Assembly: GCA_963205495.1 (NCBI GenBank)
Contig: CAUJIN010000011.1
Location: 1 to 56,134, forward strand
Reading direction: 5' to 3'
Origin: Pseudomonadota bacterium
GTDB taxonomy: Bacteria > Pseudomonadota > Gammaproteobacteria > Xanthomonadales > Xanthomonadaceae
Length of the DNA stretch: 56,134 nt
The notes beneath the pieces were generated by a model. It did not search any database, was not told the origin of the DNA, and saw only the letters and a list, made by a program, of their open reading frames with translations. Below, in pieces: positions 36,394 through 46,417 of the stretch; positions within the stretch are counted from its first letter, which is position 1, and every line of letters starts with the position of its first letter. Both the position numbers and the translations under genes were made by a program.

Positions 36394-36846
36394 TCAGGCG
36401 GCAGCGTTCGGGTGCAGGTTGCAGCGCGTCACGCGCAGGCCCAGCGCCGCCAGCCCTTCGTTGAGTTCGCGCTTCAGGCGGGCGGCGATCAGCTCTGCGC
36501 TGTCTTCGCCCTCCGTCGCGGCGAGGGAGGAGAGTGCTTCGAGGGCGTGCTGTTCGACCAGCGTATCGACGTGGTCGAGCGCATTGCCCGCGCGCTGCGG
36601 CTCCAGGATCTGGTAGTAGACCGCGGCGCGGGCAGGGGATTCGCCGCGAACGGGGATTTCCACTTGATGACCAACCAGACGCACCCGGTGCGCGATCCGA
36701 TCCAGCACGGGAACCGTGAAGCGCAGGCCCGGGCTGAGGGTGCGGGCGTAGCGGCCGAAGCGATGCACGGTCAGCGCGGTGTCTTCCGGGACATAGCGCA
36801 GTCCGGCAAGGGCCAGCAGGGGCAGCAGCAGAAGGGCAAGTTCCAT
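36394..36846 (-). CDS. Small SPFH/band-7 domain protein
   Basis: Predicted 150-residue protein with one N-terminal membrane helix ([16 protein letters not shown]) followed by a short band-7 segment: [29 protein letters not shown], then [32 protein letters not shown]. These match stomatin-like proteins, but those are usually 250-400 residues and have an oligomerising coiled coil, which is missing here. It is not obviously frameshifted, so a naturally short form is more likely than a pseudogene. It precedes rsmG by 103 bases. Confidence 0.75.
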   Translation of the reverse strand: MELALLLLPLLALAGLRYVPEDTALTVHRFGRYARTLSPGLRFTVPVLDRIAHRVRLVGHQVEIPVRGESPARAAVYYQILEPQRAGNALDHVDTLVEQHALEALSSLAATEGEDSAELIAARLKRELNEGLAALGLRVTRCNLHPNAAA

Positions 36847-36971
36847 GGCCGCTCAAACCGTGATCTGTTTCTCAGTGTATTCAGGGGTTTGGTAAATCTT
36901 GCTGAGTCGGAATCTAGCATTCCGCGGCGGCAGTTGCAGCAGGTTGCGGCATTTTCCGGAGCTTGGTTTAA

Positions 36972-38888
<1,917 letters not shown>

Positions 38889-38928
38889 CTGCGCAGGTAT
38901 TTTCGTACACCGATCCGCCCGAATTCCC

Positions 38929-39038
38929 GCAGGGCGGAACTCGCGCAGTGGTTCCCGCCGGGGCCCGTTGCCACCGCGCACGCCATCGGCCCTGCGATCC
39001 TTGCTGCGGCGGAATCGCCTGCGGCGGTTCCGCCCTGC
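38929..39038. repeat. Composite inverted-repeat element after hemB
   Basis: GCAGGGCGGAAC (38929-38940) is matched by a perfect inverted copy GTTCCGCCCTGC (39027-39038), bounding a 110-base unit. The left 31 bases (38929-38959) agree at 28 of 31 positions with 16481-16511 of the radA-pilZ array. Inside the right end, GGCGGAATCGCC and GCGGCGGTTCCGCC form nested dyads. It looks like a paired REP or a small non-autonomous element. Confidence 0.8.
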
Positions 39039-39053
39039 CTGCCTGATCCGCGA

Positions 39054-39085
39054 GCCGACCCGCCGCGGTGCCTGCGCGGGTCGGC
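39054..39085. terminator. Hairpin just after the GST gene
   Basis: GCCGACCCG (39054-39062) pairs with CGGGTCGGC (39077-39085) around a 14-base loop, 20 bases beyond the stop of the minus-strand GST gene. There is no T-run; it may end both hemB and GST transcripts. Confidence 0.45.
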
Positions 39086-39105
39086 GCTCCGCCCCGACGG
39101 AAAGG

Positions 39106-39801
39106 CTAGCGCGCGCGCAGGTCTTCGATGATTTCGCCGCTCTTGGGCGCCTCCGCGTCGTGGGCGGCGTCGCGCCAGGTTTCGGCCAGCGCGTCGCGTT
39201 CCCACTCCCGCATCGAGGCGAGCGACAGCAGGCGACGAGCGTAGTCGGCCGCCTTCTCCCCAAGGGGGAAGCCGTAGGTCTGCCAGCGAAACGCAATCGG
39301 TGCGTAGAAGGCGTCGACGGCGCTGAAGCTCGGCCCGGCGAGGAAGGGGCCGCCGTGGCGCTCCAACCCCTGCGCCCAGAGTTCCTGCAGACGCGCCAGG
39401 TCCGCCGCGATGGCGCCACGGGCTTCTTCGTGCAGCCGCACGCGGATGCCGACGCTCATCGTGCACCAGCGCCGCAGCTGGCCGAAACCGGAGTGCATCT
39501 CGGCCGCGGCGCTGCGGGCGAAGGCTCGCGCGGCGCGGTCCTCCGGCCAGACTTCCCGATGCGCCTCCGCAATGTGATCCACGATGGCGAGGGAATCCCA
39601 CACCCGCAGCTCCCCGTCGTGCAGGCAGGGCACCTGTCCGGAAGGGGAGAAGGCGAGGAAGCGCGCGCGGCTGGAGCCGGAGGGGCCTTCGACGAAGGCT
39701 TCCAGCCGCTCGTGAAACGGAATGCCCACCTCGCGCAGCAGCAGCCAGGGGCGCAGCGACCAGGACGAGTAGTTCTTGTTGGCGATATAGAGTGTGTACA
39801 C
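39106..39801 (-). CDS. Glutathione S-transferase family protein
   Basis: Predicted 231-residue soluble GST. The N-terminal thioredoxin-like domain reads LYIANKNYSSWSLRPWLLLREVGIPF with SSWS supplying the catalytic Ser seen in Zeta-like GSTs, and GQVPCLHDGELRVWDSLAIVDHIAE supplying the cis-Pro and the (E/D)S glutathione contact. The C-terminal domain is all helical. It diverges from the aldehyde dehydrogenase gene across 62 bases, so both may share a control region. Substrate not known. Confidence 0.92.
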   Translation of the reverse strand: MYTLYIANKNYSSWSLRPWLLLREVGIPFHERLEAFVEGPSGSSRARFLAFSPSGQVPCLHDGELRVWDSLAIVDHIAEAHREVWPEDRAARAFARSAAAEMHSGFGQLRRWCTMSVGIRVRLHEEARGAIAADLARLQELWAQGLERHGGPFLAGPSFSAVDAFYAPIAFRWQTYGFPLGEKAADYARRLLSLASMREWERDALAETWRDAAHDAEAPKSGEIIEDLRAR

Positions 39802-39863
39802 GAGCGTTCTCCGGTATACCTCCCTTCATCCTAGACCCACCGCGCGCGCTGCGCCCCTCCGCC

Positions 39864-41285
39864 ATGGCCCTGCCCATCTCCACGCCCGTTTCCGACCTTG
39901 CCCCCACGCTGGAGCGACTGCGCCGCGCGCAGGCCGCGAAGGTTCCGGACTTCGCCCAGCGCCGTGACGACCTGCGTCGCCTGCGCAGCGTGTTCAAGGC
40001 GCGCATGGACGAGATGGTGGGCGCGATCAACGCGGATTTCGGCGGCCGCTCGCGCCACGAGACGCTGCTCACCGATGCGATGACGGTGTTCAGCGAAATC
40101 GACCACACCCTGCGCCACCTCGGGCGCTGGATGCGTCCGCAGCGGCGCTCGGTGGACTGGCTGTTCCTGCCGGCGCTCGCGCAGGTGCGCTTCCAGCCGC
40201 TCGGCGTGATCGGCGTCATCTCGCCGTGGAACTATCCGGTGAACCTCGCGCTGATCCCGCTGGTTTCCGCGATTGCGGCGGGCAACCACGTCTACCTCAA
40301 GCCTTCCGAACATGTGCCGCGCACTTCCGCCTTCCTGGCTTCGCTGCTGGCCGAGGTGTTCCCGGCCGATCGCGTCGCGGTGGCGCTGGGCGGCGCGGAT
40401 GTGGCCGCGGCGTTCTCCGCGCTGCCGTTCGACCATCTGTTCTTCACCGGCTCCACCGCCGTGGGCCGCCACGTGATGGCCGCCGCGGCACCGAACCTGA
40501 CGCCGGTGACGCTGGAGCTGGGCGGAAAGTCCCCGGCGATCCTCGCGCCCGGCTATCCGCTCGACACGGCGGCGGCGCGCATCGCGACCGGCAAGTGGCT
40601 CAACGCCGGCCAGACCTGCATCGCGCCGGACTACGTGCTGGTGCCGCGCCAATCGCGCGACGCCTTCGCGCAGGCACTGCGCAGCGAGGTGGGCGCGCGC
40701 TATCCGCAGCTCGACGCCAACCCCGACTACACCCGCATCGTCAACGAGGGCCAGTACCGGCGCCTGCGCGCGCTGCTGGATGAGGCGAGGGAAAAGGGCG
40801 CGACGGTGCTGCCGCTGCGCGAGATCGATCCGGCCAAGGCGGATGCCGAGCGTCTGATCGCGCCCACGCTGGTGCTCGATCCGCCGTCCGATACCCGTCT
40901 GATGCGCGAGGAGATTTTCGGGCCGATCCTGCCGCTGGTGAGCGTGGACTCGGTGGACGCGGCGATCGACTACGTCAACGCGCGCGAGCGCCCGCTGGCG
41001 CTCTACCACTTCGATCTGGATCGCGCCCGCATCGAGCGCGTGCTGGATCGCACCATCGCCGGCGGCGTGTGCGTCAACGACACCATCCTGCACATCGCCC
41101 AGTCGAACCTGCCCTTCGGCGGCATCGGCCCCAGCGGCATGGGCGCCTACCACGGCTACGAGGGCTTCCTTGCGCTGAGCAAGCGCAAGCCGGTGTTCTA
41201 CCAGTCGCGCCTGAGCAGCATGGCGCTGTTCAAGCCGCCCTACCGCGGCCTGGCCGACCGGCTGGCGAAGTTCCTGACGCGCTGA
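39864..41285 (+). CDS. Coniferyl-aldehyde-dehydrogenase-type aldehyde dehydrogenase
   Basis: Predicted 473-residue NAD(P)-dependent aldehyde dehydrogenase of the class that includes coniferyl aldehyde dehydrogenase. The NAD-binding block ISPWNYPVNLALIPLVSAIAAGNHVYLKPSE, the catalytic Glu (TLELGGKSPAIL) and catalytic Cys (NAGQTCIAPDYVLVP) are in order, and the C-terminal NLPFGGIGPSGMGAYHGYEGF is typical. The shorter length (about 470) and C-terminal helix with hydrophobic residues (RGLADRLAKFL) match the fatty-aldehyde/coniferyl subgroup. I use the ATG beginning MALPIST; the frame extends upstream to overlap GST. Confidence 0.92.
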   Translation: MALPISTPVSDLAPTLERLRRAQAAKVPDFAQRRDDLRRLRSVFKARMDEMVGAINADFGGRSRHETLLTDAMTVFSEIDHTLRHLGRWMRPQRRSVDWLFLPALAQVRFQPLGVIGVISPWNYPVNLALIPLVSAIAAGNHVYLKPSEHVPRTSAFLASLLAEVFPADRVAVALGGADVAAAFSALPFDHLFFTGSTAVGRHVMAAAAPNLTPVTLELGGKSPAILAPGYPLDTAAARIATGKWLNAGQTCIAPDYVLVPRQSRDAFAQALRSEVGARYPQLDANPDYTRIVNEGQYRRLRALLDEAREKGATVLPLREIDPAKADAERLIAPTLVLDPPSDTRLMREEIFGPILPLVSVDSVDAAIDYVNARERPLALYHFDLDRARIERVLDRTIAGGVCVNDTILHIAQSNLPFGGIGPSGMGAYHGYEGFLALSKRKPVFYQSRLSSMALFKPPYRGLADRLAKFLTR

Positions 41286-41291
41286 GGCGCG

Positions 41292-41648
41292 TCAGTTCCA
41301 CTTGTAGAGCGTGTAGTACACCGGCCCAACCGGTCCGTCGTGGTCGCTGCGGTCGAGCAGGCCGTCGCCGTTGGTGTCGAGCAGGGTGTAGCTGATGCCT
41401 GCCGGGGTGGTGACTTTCACCATCGTCAGGCGGCCGTTCTCGCGGTATTCCTGCACGGTGTCGCCGTTGTCCTGACGGCGAATGGTGACGGCCGGCAGGT
41501 TGGAGACATCGTCCTCGGCGCGGATCTTCTCGGGCAGCGCGGCGGGTGCCCGGGTCTTGGCGGGGGATTCCTGCGCAGGGGCGGGCGCTTGCGCCCAGGC
41601 TGCGGTGCAGGCAAACAGCGCGAGGATCATCAGGCTGGCGGTTCGCAT
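41292..41648 (-). CDS. DUF2782-family small exported protein
   Basis: Predicted 118-residue protein with a signal peptide (MRTASLMILALFACTAAWA-QA) and a short beta-rich domain (VTIRRQDNGDTVQEYRENGRLTMVKVTTPAGISYTLLDTNGDG...YYTLYKWN). This is the DUF2782 family, which by memory is typically divergent from polA in gammaproteobacteria, as here. The GGAGAAT sequence stands before the ATG. The function is unknown; the C-terminal NGDGLLDRSD resembles a single calcium-binding loop. Confidence 0.9.
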   Translation of the reverse strand: MRTASLMILALFACTAAWAQAPAPAQESPAKTRAPAALPEKIRAEDDVSNLPAVTIRRQDNGDTVQEYRENGRLTMVKVTTPAGISYTLLDTNGDGLLDRSDHDGPVGPVYYTLYKWN

Positions 41649-41753
41649 GGCGGATTCTCCGTGGCGGGACGCCAGCATAGCCGCAAGGGCGTTGGCCGCG
41701 CCTGAACCTTCCGCATGATCGCGGCCGGTTCGGCACGCCCCTACACTTGCGCC

Positions 41754-44522
41754 ATGAAAAAGCTCGTCCTCATCGATGGTTCTTCCTATCTCTACCGCGC
41801 CTTCCACGCGCTGCCGCCCCTGACCGCGCCGGACGGAAGCCCGACCGGTGCGCTGTTCGGCGTGTTCAACATGCTGCGCGCCACGCTCAAGGAAAAGCCC
41901 GACTACGCCGCCTTCGTGGTGGACGCGCCGGGGCCGACCTTCCGCGATGCGATGTATCCGGAGTACAAGGCCAACCGCCCGCCCACGCCCGACGACCTCA
42001 AGGCGCAGATCGAACCGATGCTGGCGATCGTGGAGGCGCTCGGCTTCACCATCCTGCGCGAATCGGGCGTGGAGGCGGATGATGTGATCGGTACCCTCGC
42101 CGTGGCCGCGGCGGGGCAGGGCATCGAGGTGGAAATTTCCACGTCCGACAAGGATTTCGCCCAGCTCGTGGCGCCGCGCATCGCACTGGTCAACACCATG
42201 ACCGGCGGCCGCACCGCCAGCGATGCGGACGTGCTGGCCCGGTTCGGCGTGTCGGCGGCGCGCATCGTGGACTACCTCGCCCTGATGGGCGATGCGGTGG
42301 ACAACGTGCCCGGGGTGGAGAAGTGCGGGCCCAAGACCGCGGCCAAGTGGCTGGCGCAATTCGGCTCGCTGGATGAAATCATGGCGCGCGCGGACGAAGT
42401 GGGCGGCAAGGTGGGAGAAAACCTGCGCGCCGCGCTGCCGCGCCTTGCGCTCAATCGCGACCTGGTCACGATCCGTACCGACGTGCCGCTGTCGCTGGGC
42501 GTGCAGGACCTGGCGCTGCGCGAGCGCGACGCCGATGCCCTGCGCGCGCTGTACGCGCGCTATGGGTTCCATCAGGCGCTGCGCGAGCTGGATGCGGGCA
42601 GCGGCGGCGCGGCGCTGCCCGTGGTGGAGGAGAAGGTTCCGGCGCGCGCGCGCGGCGCGGGATTTTCGGGCGCAGTCGCGGCGGCTTCCGGAATCGATCC
42701 GGCGCTGGCTGCGGCCGGCGAATACGAAACCGTGCTGGATCGCGCGGCGCTGGAAGCTTGGGCGAAGCGCCTGCAGGGCGCCGCCCTGGTGGCGCTGGAC
42801 ACCGAAACCGATTCGCTCGACCCGATGCGCGCGCGCCTGGTCGGCCTGAGCTTCTCGATCGAGCCCGGACGCGCCGCCTACGTGCCGCTGGCGCACGACT
42901 ATCCCGCGGCACCGGTGCAGCTCGCCCGGGACGAAGCGCTCGAACTCCTGCGCCGGGTGCTGGAAGACCCGCGCGTGCCCAAGCTCGGGCAGAACGGCAA
43001 GTACGACCTGCATGTGCTCCGCCGGCACGGGGTCGAGGTGCGCGGCTACGCGCAGGACACCCTGCTGGAAAGCTTCGTGCTCGATGCCGCCGCCGGTCGG
43101 CACGACCTGGACTCGCTCGCCCAGCGCCACCTGGGCTACGCCACCCTGCGCTACGAGGACGTGGCCGGCAAGGGCGCCCGGCAGATACCCTTCTCGCAGG
43201 TGGATCTCGAGACCGCCACGCGCTACGCCGCCGAGGACGCCGACATCTGCCTGCGCCTGCACGGCGTGCTGTCGGCCCGGCTGGAAGCCGAGCCGGCGCT
43301 GCGGCAGGTGTACGAAGAGATCGAGATGCCGCTGGTGGAGGTGCTCGCGAAGATCGAGGCCAACGGCGTGCTGATCGACGTGGAGGAACTGCGCCGCCAG
43401 AGCCGGGATCTTTCCGCGCGCATGCTGGCGGCGCAGACCCGCGCCTTCGAGCTGGCCGGGCGGAACTTCAATCTGGATTCGCCCAGGCAGCTGCAGGCGC
43501 TGCTGTTCGACGAAATGGGCCTGACCGCGACGATCCGCACTCCGACCGGACAGCCGTCCACCAACGAGGAGGCGCTGGAGGCCATTGCGCACGAGCACGA
43601 ACTGCCGCGCCTGATCCTGGAGTACCGCGGGCTGGCCAAGCTGCGCGGCACCTACACCGACAAGCTGCCGGAGATGGTGAATCCGGACACCGGCCGGCTG
43701 CACACCAGCTACCACCAGGGCGGGGCCGCGACCGGGCGGCTGTCCTCGTCCGATCCGAACCTGCAGAACATCCCGATTCGCAGCGAGGACGGGCGCCGCA
43801 TCCGGCGCGCCTTCCTCGCCCCGCCAGGCCGGCGCATCGTGGCCTTCGACTATTCCCAGATCGAACTGCGCATCATGGCGCACCTGTCCGGCGATGCCGG
43901 CCTGATCGCGGCCTTCGAGCAGGGCCTTGACATCCACCGCGCCACCGCCGCCGAGGTGTTCGGCGTGGCGCTGGATGCGGTCGAGCCGAACCAGCGCCGC
44001 GCCGCCAAGGCGATCAACTTCGGCCTGATCTACGGCATGGGCGCGTTCGGACTGGCGCGCCAGTTGGGCGTCGGCCGCGGCGAGGCGCAGGACTACATCA
44101 ACCTCTACTTCAACCGCTACCCGGGCGTGCGCGCCTTCATGGACCGCACCCGCGAGCAGGCGCGCGAACGCGGCTGGGTGGAAACGGTGTTCGGTCGGCG
44201 GTTGCAGCTTCCCGAGATCGGCTCACGCAACGCCAACCAGCGCGCCGGCGCCGAGCGCGCGGCGATCAACGCCCCGATGCAGGGCACCGCCGCCGACATC
44301 ATCAAGCGCGCCATGCGCCGCGTGCACGACTGGCTCCTCCCGCACGACGGGCGCGCGCGGATGCTGATGCAGGTGCACGACGAACTGGTGTTCGAGGCCG
44401 ATGCGGGGTTCGTCGATACGCTGATCGCGGAGGTTCGTGGCCTCATGCAGGGCGCCGCCGAGCTGCGGGTGCCGCTGATCGTGGATGCGGGGGAAGGCGA
44501 AAACTGGGACGAGGCGCATTGA
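41754..44522 (+). CDS. polA: DNA polymerase I
   Basis: Predicted 922-residue three-domain enzyme for Okazaki-fragment maturation and repair. The 5'-nuclease domain occupies about 1-290 (LIDGSSYLYRAFHALPPL, GVEADDVIGTLA, GDAVDNVPGVEKCGPKTA). The 3'-5' exonuclease domain (about 325-510) retains its acidic residues (LDTETDSLDPMRA), so proofreading should be intact. The polymerase domain has motif A DYSQIELRIMAHLSGD (near 698), motif B RRAAKAINFGLIYGMG (near 747) and motif C QVHDELVFE (near 873). The ATG MKKLVL has TACACT about 12 bases upstream. A structured RNA follows downstream. Confidence 0.98.
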   Translation: MKKLVLIDGSSYLYRAFHALPPLTAPDGSPTGALFGVFNMLRATLKEKPDYAAFVVDAPGPTFRDAMYPEYKANRPPTPDDLKAQIEPMLAIVEALGFTILRESGVEADDVIGTLAVAAAGQGIEVEISTSDKDFAQLVAPRIALVNTMTGGRTASDADVLARFGVSAARIVDYLALMGDAVDNVPGVEKCGPKTAAKWLAQFGSLDEIMARADEVGGKVGENLRAALPRLALNRDLVTIRTDVPLSLGVQDLALRERDADALRALYARYGFHQALRELDAGSGGAALPVVEEKVPARARGAGFSGAVAAASGIDPALAAAGEYETVLDRAALEAWAKRLQGAALVALDTETDSLDPMRARLVGLSFSIEPGRAAYVPLAHDYPAAPVQLARDEALELLRRVLEDPRVPKLGQNGKYDLHVLRRHGVEVRGYAQDTLLESFVLDAAAGRHDLDSLAQRHLGYATLRYEDVAGKGARQIPFSQVDLETATRYAAEDADICLRLHGVLSARLEAEPALRQVYEEIEMPLVEVLAKIEANGVLIDVEELRRQSRDLSARMLAAQTRAFELAGRNFNLDSPRQLQALLFDEMGLTATIRTPTGQPSTNEEALEAIAHEHELPRLILEYRGLAKLRGTYTDKLPEMVNPDTGRLHTSYHQGGAATGRLSSSDPNLQNIPIRSEDGRRIRRAFLAPPGRRIVAFDYSQIELRIMAHLSGDAGLIAAFEQGLDIHRATAAEVFGVALDAVEPNQRRAAKAINFGLIYGMGAFGLARQLGVGRGEAQDYINLYFNRYPGVRAFMDRTREQARERGWVETVFGRRLQLPEIGSRNANQRAGAERAAINAPMQGTAADIIKRAMRRVHDWLLPHDGRARMLMQVHDELVFEADAGFVDTLIAEVRGLMQGAAELRVPLIVDAGEGENWDEAH

Positions 44523-44720
44523 TTTTCCCGCTTCCCGATGCCTGAGGCTAAGGGATTCCCTTATTGCATTCCGGATATATTCGTTATTCCCGGTGTTTCG
44601 CGTGGAAAACGGCAAAAATCCTTTCCGAACCATGACTTCCGGCAGGGTTGGCGGGGCAATGAATACCTACTGAATTCGACTTTGGTTGCAGGTGAAACTC
44701 AGGGAACCTTCAGGCTGTTC
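44523..44720. other. AT-richer spacer after polA
   Basis: This 198-base stretch is clearly AT-richer than its surroundings and holds no supported reading frame. It contains the short dyad TAAGGG-ATT-CCCTTA (44549-44563), a possible weak end for polA transcripts, and a few T-rich strings. Nothing else recognised. Confidence 0.5.
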
Positions 44721-44729
44721 TGCTAATCT
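44721..44729 (+). promoter_or_regulatory. Extended -10 element before the candidate sRNA
   Basis: TGC-TAATCT is a good extended -10 (TGn plus TAATCT). It predicts a start near 44736, just before the first stem of the RNA. No strong -35 is visible, which extended -10 promoters tolerate. Confidence 0.55.
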
Positions 44730-44735
44730 ATGCCC

Positions 44736-44868
44736 ACGGTGGACGCAACGCCACCCGTGATCCACTCGCCCCCCCTCGGGTGGATCCGCTGGAAGCCTGG
44801 CCCTCCCCCTGGCCCCCTTCCAGCCCGGCCCCGCAGGTCCCTCCCCTGGCCTGCGGGGCTTTTCTTTT
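44736..44868 (+). ncRNA. Candidate sX13-like small RNA with C-rich loops
   Basis: About 133 bases with no reading frame but strong structure. Stem 1: CACGGTGG with CCACCCGTG (44735-44759, one bulge). Stem 2: GATCCAC (44759-44765) with GTGGATC (44780-44786), loop containing seven C in a row. Stem 3: GCTGGAAG (44788-44795) with CTTCCAGC (44817-44824), interior rich in CCCTCCCCC. Stem 4, the terminator: GCCCCGCAGG (44828-44837) with CCTGCGGGGC (44850-44859), loop TCCCTCCCCTGG, then TTTTCTTTT. Stem-loops with C-rich loops downstream of polA match the published sX13 RNA of Xanthomonas, an Hfq-independent regulator. Assignment is by structure and position. Confidence 0.75.
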
Positions 44869-44991
44869 GCGGCACCTCCAGCCGGTATTCTTCGCTCACG
44901 GGGGCGGATGCGGCGGATGAAGGCTTTTGCCGCCCGCCTGCGTACTGGGTTGGACCGCGCCATCCGGCGCTTTTGCCCCCCAGGCACAGCC

Positions 44992-46326
44992 ATGAATCGC
45001 AGGAACCCTTTCCCTTTCCGCACCGAAGCTCCGCCGCGCCTGAGGAATTGGCCAGCGCAGAGCATTGCCGCCGGTGTCTTCGCGGCGCTGTCCCTTGCGA
45101 CGGCGGCCGCAGCGCCTGCGGGCGCTGCGCAGAACGAAGTGCCGATTGCGCAATACTGGATGGATCTGGCCACGTTCAACCTGATGGGCATGGACGAAAT
45201 GCCCGACATGCAGGGCATCCCCGGCGGGCTCCTTGGCGGCATGATGGGCCGCAGTTCGGCCATGGGTCGGGACGGGCGGCACGCGCGCGGCGTGGGAAAT
45301 TTCGGGCAGACCAAGGTGCAGACCATCGGCCGGCAGATCGACATCGCGCTCCACACCCGAGAGCGTCCGGCCGGGACGAGCGCCGTCCAGCAGGTGCCGG
45401 GTGGTGCGGACCTCGGCGCGGAACCGCTGCACCTGGTGACGCCGCCGCGCGAGGGCGGGCAGCGCGGCACCGACGAACCCGATTATCCGGAGCCGCCGCG
45501 CGGCCGCATTTTCTTCTACTGGGGTTGCAGCGAGACGGTGAAACCCGGCCAGCCGCGCGTGATGGACATGGCCAATTTCTCCGCCAGCGACTATGCCGGC
45601 TTCATGCAGGGCCGCAGCGTCCGCGACCGCGGCGCGCGCGCGGAACCGGGTCATGCGATCTGGCCGAACGAGCGCGAAAACTCGCGCATCCAGCGGCAAA
45701 GTACGCTGGTCGGCGAGCACGCGGTCGCAGGTGAAGGCGTGCCCGATGGCCTGCGCTTCCGGATCGATGCCGCGCACGACTTCATGCCGAGCCTGCAAGT
45801 CAGCTCCTCGGGCGATCCGCGCCAGAGCGTGCGGGTGCGCTGGCAGCCGCTTGCTTCCGCGCGCGCCTACCTCGTCACCGCCATCAGCGGCGGCATGGAC
45901 GGCGACAGCGTGCCCGAAATGGTGATCTGGAGTTCTTCGGAGCCGCCCGAATCGGGCATGGGTCTGCTCGATTACGCCAGCAATGCCAATATCGACCAGT
46001 GGCTGCGCGAGCGCGTGCTGCTGCCGCCGACGCAGAGCGAATGCGCCATACCCGAGGGCATCTTCGCCGGGCGCGAAGGCACGATGCTGCAGACCATCGC
46101 CTACGGCAACGAGCTCAACCTCGTGCATCCACCGCGCCCGACCGATCCCAAGGCGGTGTGGAATCCGCAGTGGTCGGTGAGGGTGCGCAACAAGTCGCTG
46201 GCGATGAACCTGCTGGGAGAGGATCCGATGCAGATGCCTGACGGGGAGGACGAGCGCGGATCGGCACCGGCCCGGCAGGAAAAAACCGGGGTGCGCAGGC
46301 TGTTCCGAGGCATCCTGGGGCGCTAG
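44992..46326 (+). CDS. Uncharacterised exported protein
   Basis: Predicted 444-residue protein that I do not recognise. A signal-like segment (SIAAGVFAALSLATAAAAPAGA) ends near residue 45. After it stands a Met/Gly-rich stretch (FNLMGMDEMPDMQGIPGGLLGGMMG), then an acidic-poor soluble body containing RIFFYWGCSETV and VRWQPLASARAYLVTAI. The C-terminus is basic (EKTGVRRLFRGILGR). I use the ATG at 44992; an earlier ATG at 44908 in the same frame would add 28 residues before the signal. A TATTCT at 44886-44891 could be its -10. Outer-membrane or periplasmic location is inference. Confidence 0.75.
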   Translation: MNRRNPFPFRTEAPPRLRNWPAQSIAAGVFAALSLATAAAAPAGAAQNEVPIAQYWMDLATFNLMGMDEMPDMQGIPGGLLGGMMGRSSAMGRDGRHARGVGNFGQTKVQTIGRQIDIALHTRERPAGTSAVQQVPGGADLGAEPLHLVTPPREGGQRGTDEPDYPEPPRGRIFFYWGCSETVKPGQPRVMDMANFSASDYAGFMQGRSVRDRGARAEPGHAIWPNERENSRIQRQSTLVGEHAVAGEGVPDGLRFRIDAAHDFMPSLQVSSSGDPRQSVRVRWQPLASARAYLVTAISGGMDGDSVPEMVIWSSSEPPESGMGLLDYASNANIDQWLRERVLLPPTQSECAIPEGIFAGREGTMLQTIAYGNELNLVHPPRPTDPKAVWNPQWSVRVRNKSLAMNLLGEDPMQMPDGEDERGSAPARQEKTGVRRLFRGILGR

Positions 46327-46378
46327 TGGCGGTGTTTCGGGAAGCGGCGGGATGCCGGGGAAAGACGCAAAAGCGGGC

Positions 46379-46384
46379 TACACT
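46379..46384 (+). promoter_or_regulatory. Possible -10 element of the aminotransferase gene
   Basis: TACACT lies 33 bases before the aminotransferase ATG. No clear -35. Confidence 0.35.
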
Positions 46385-46417
46385 GAGGAACCATTTTCCT
46401 CTTCGGTGCGCATCGCC

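Noticed and set aside
36394..36846. SPFH gene as a pseudogene
   Set aside because: It is short for the family, but the frame is clean, has a start and stop of its own, and no continuing homology is seen in another frame.
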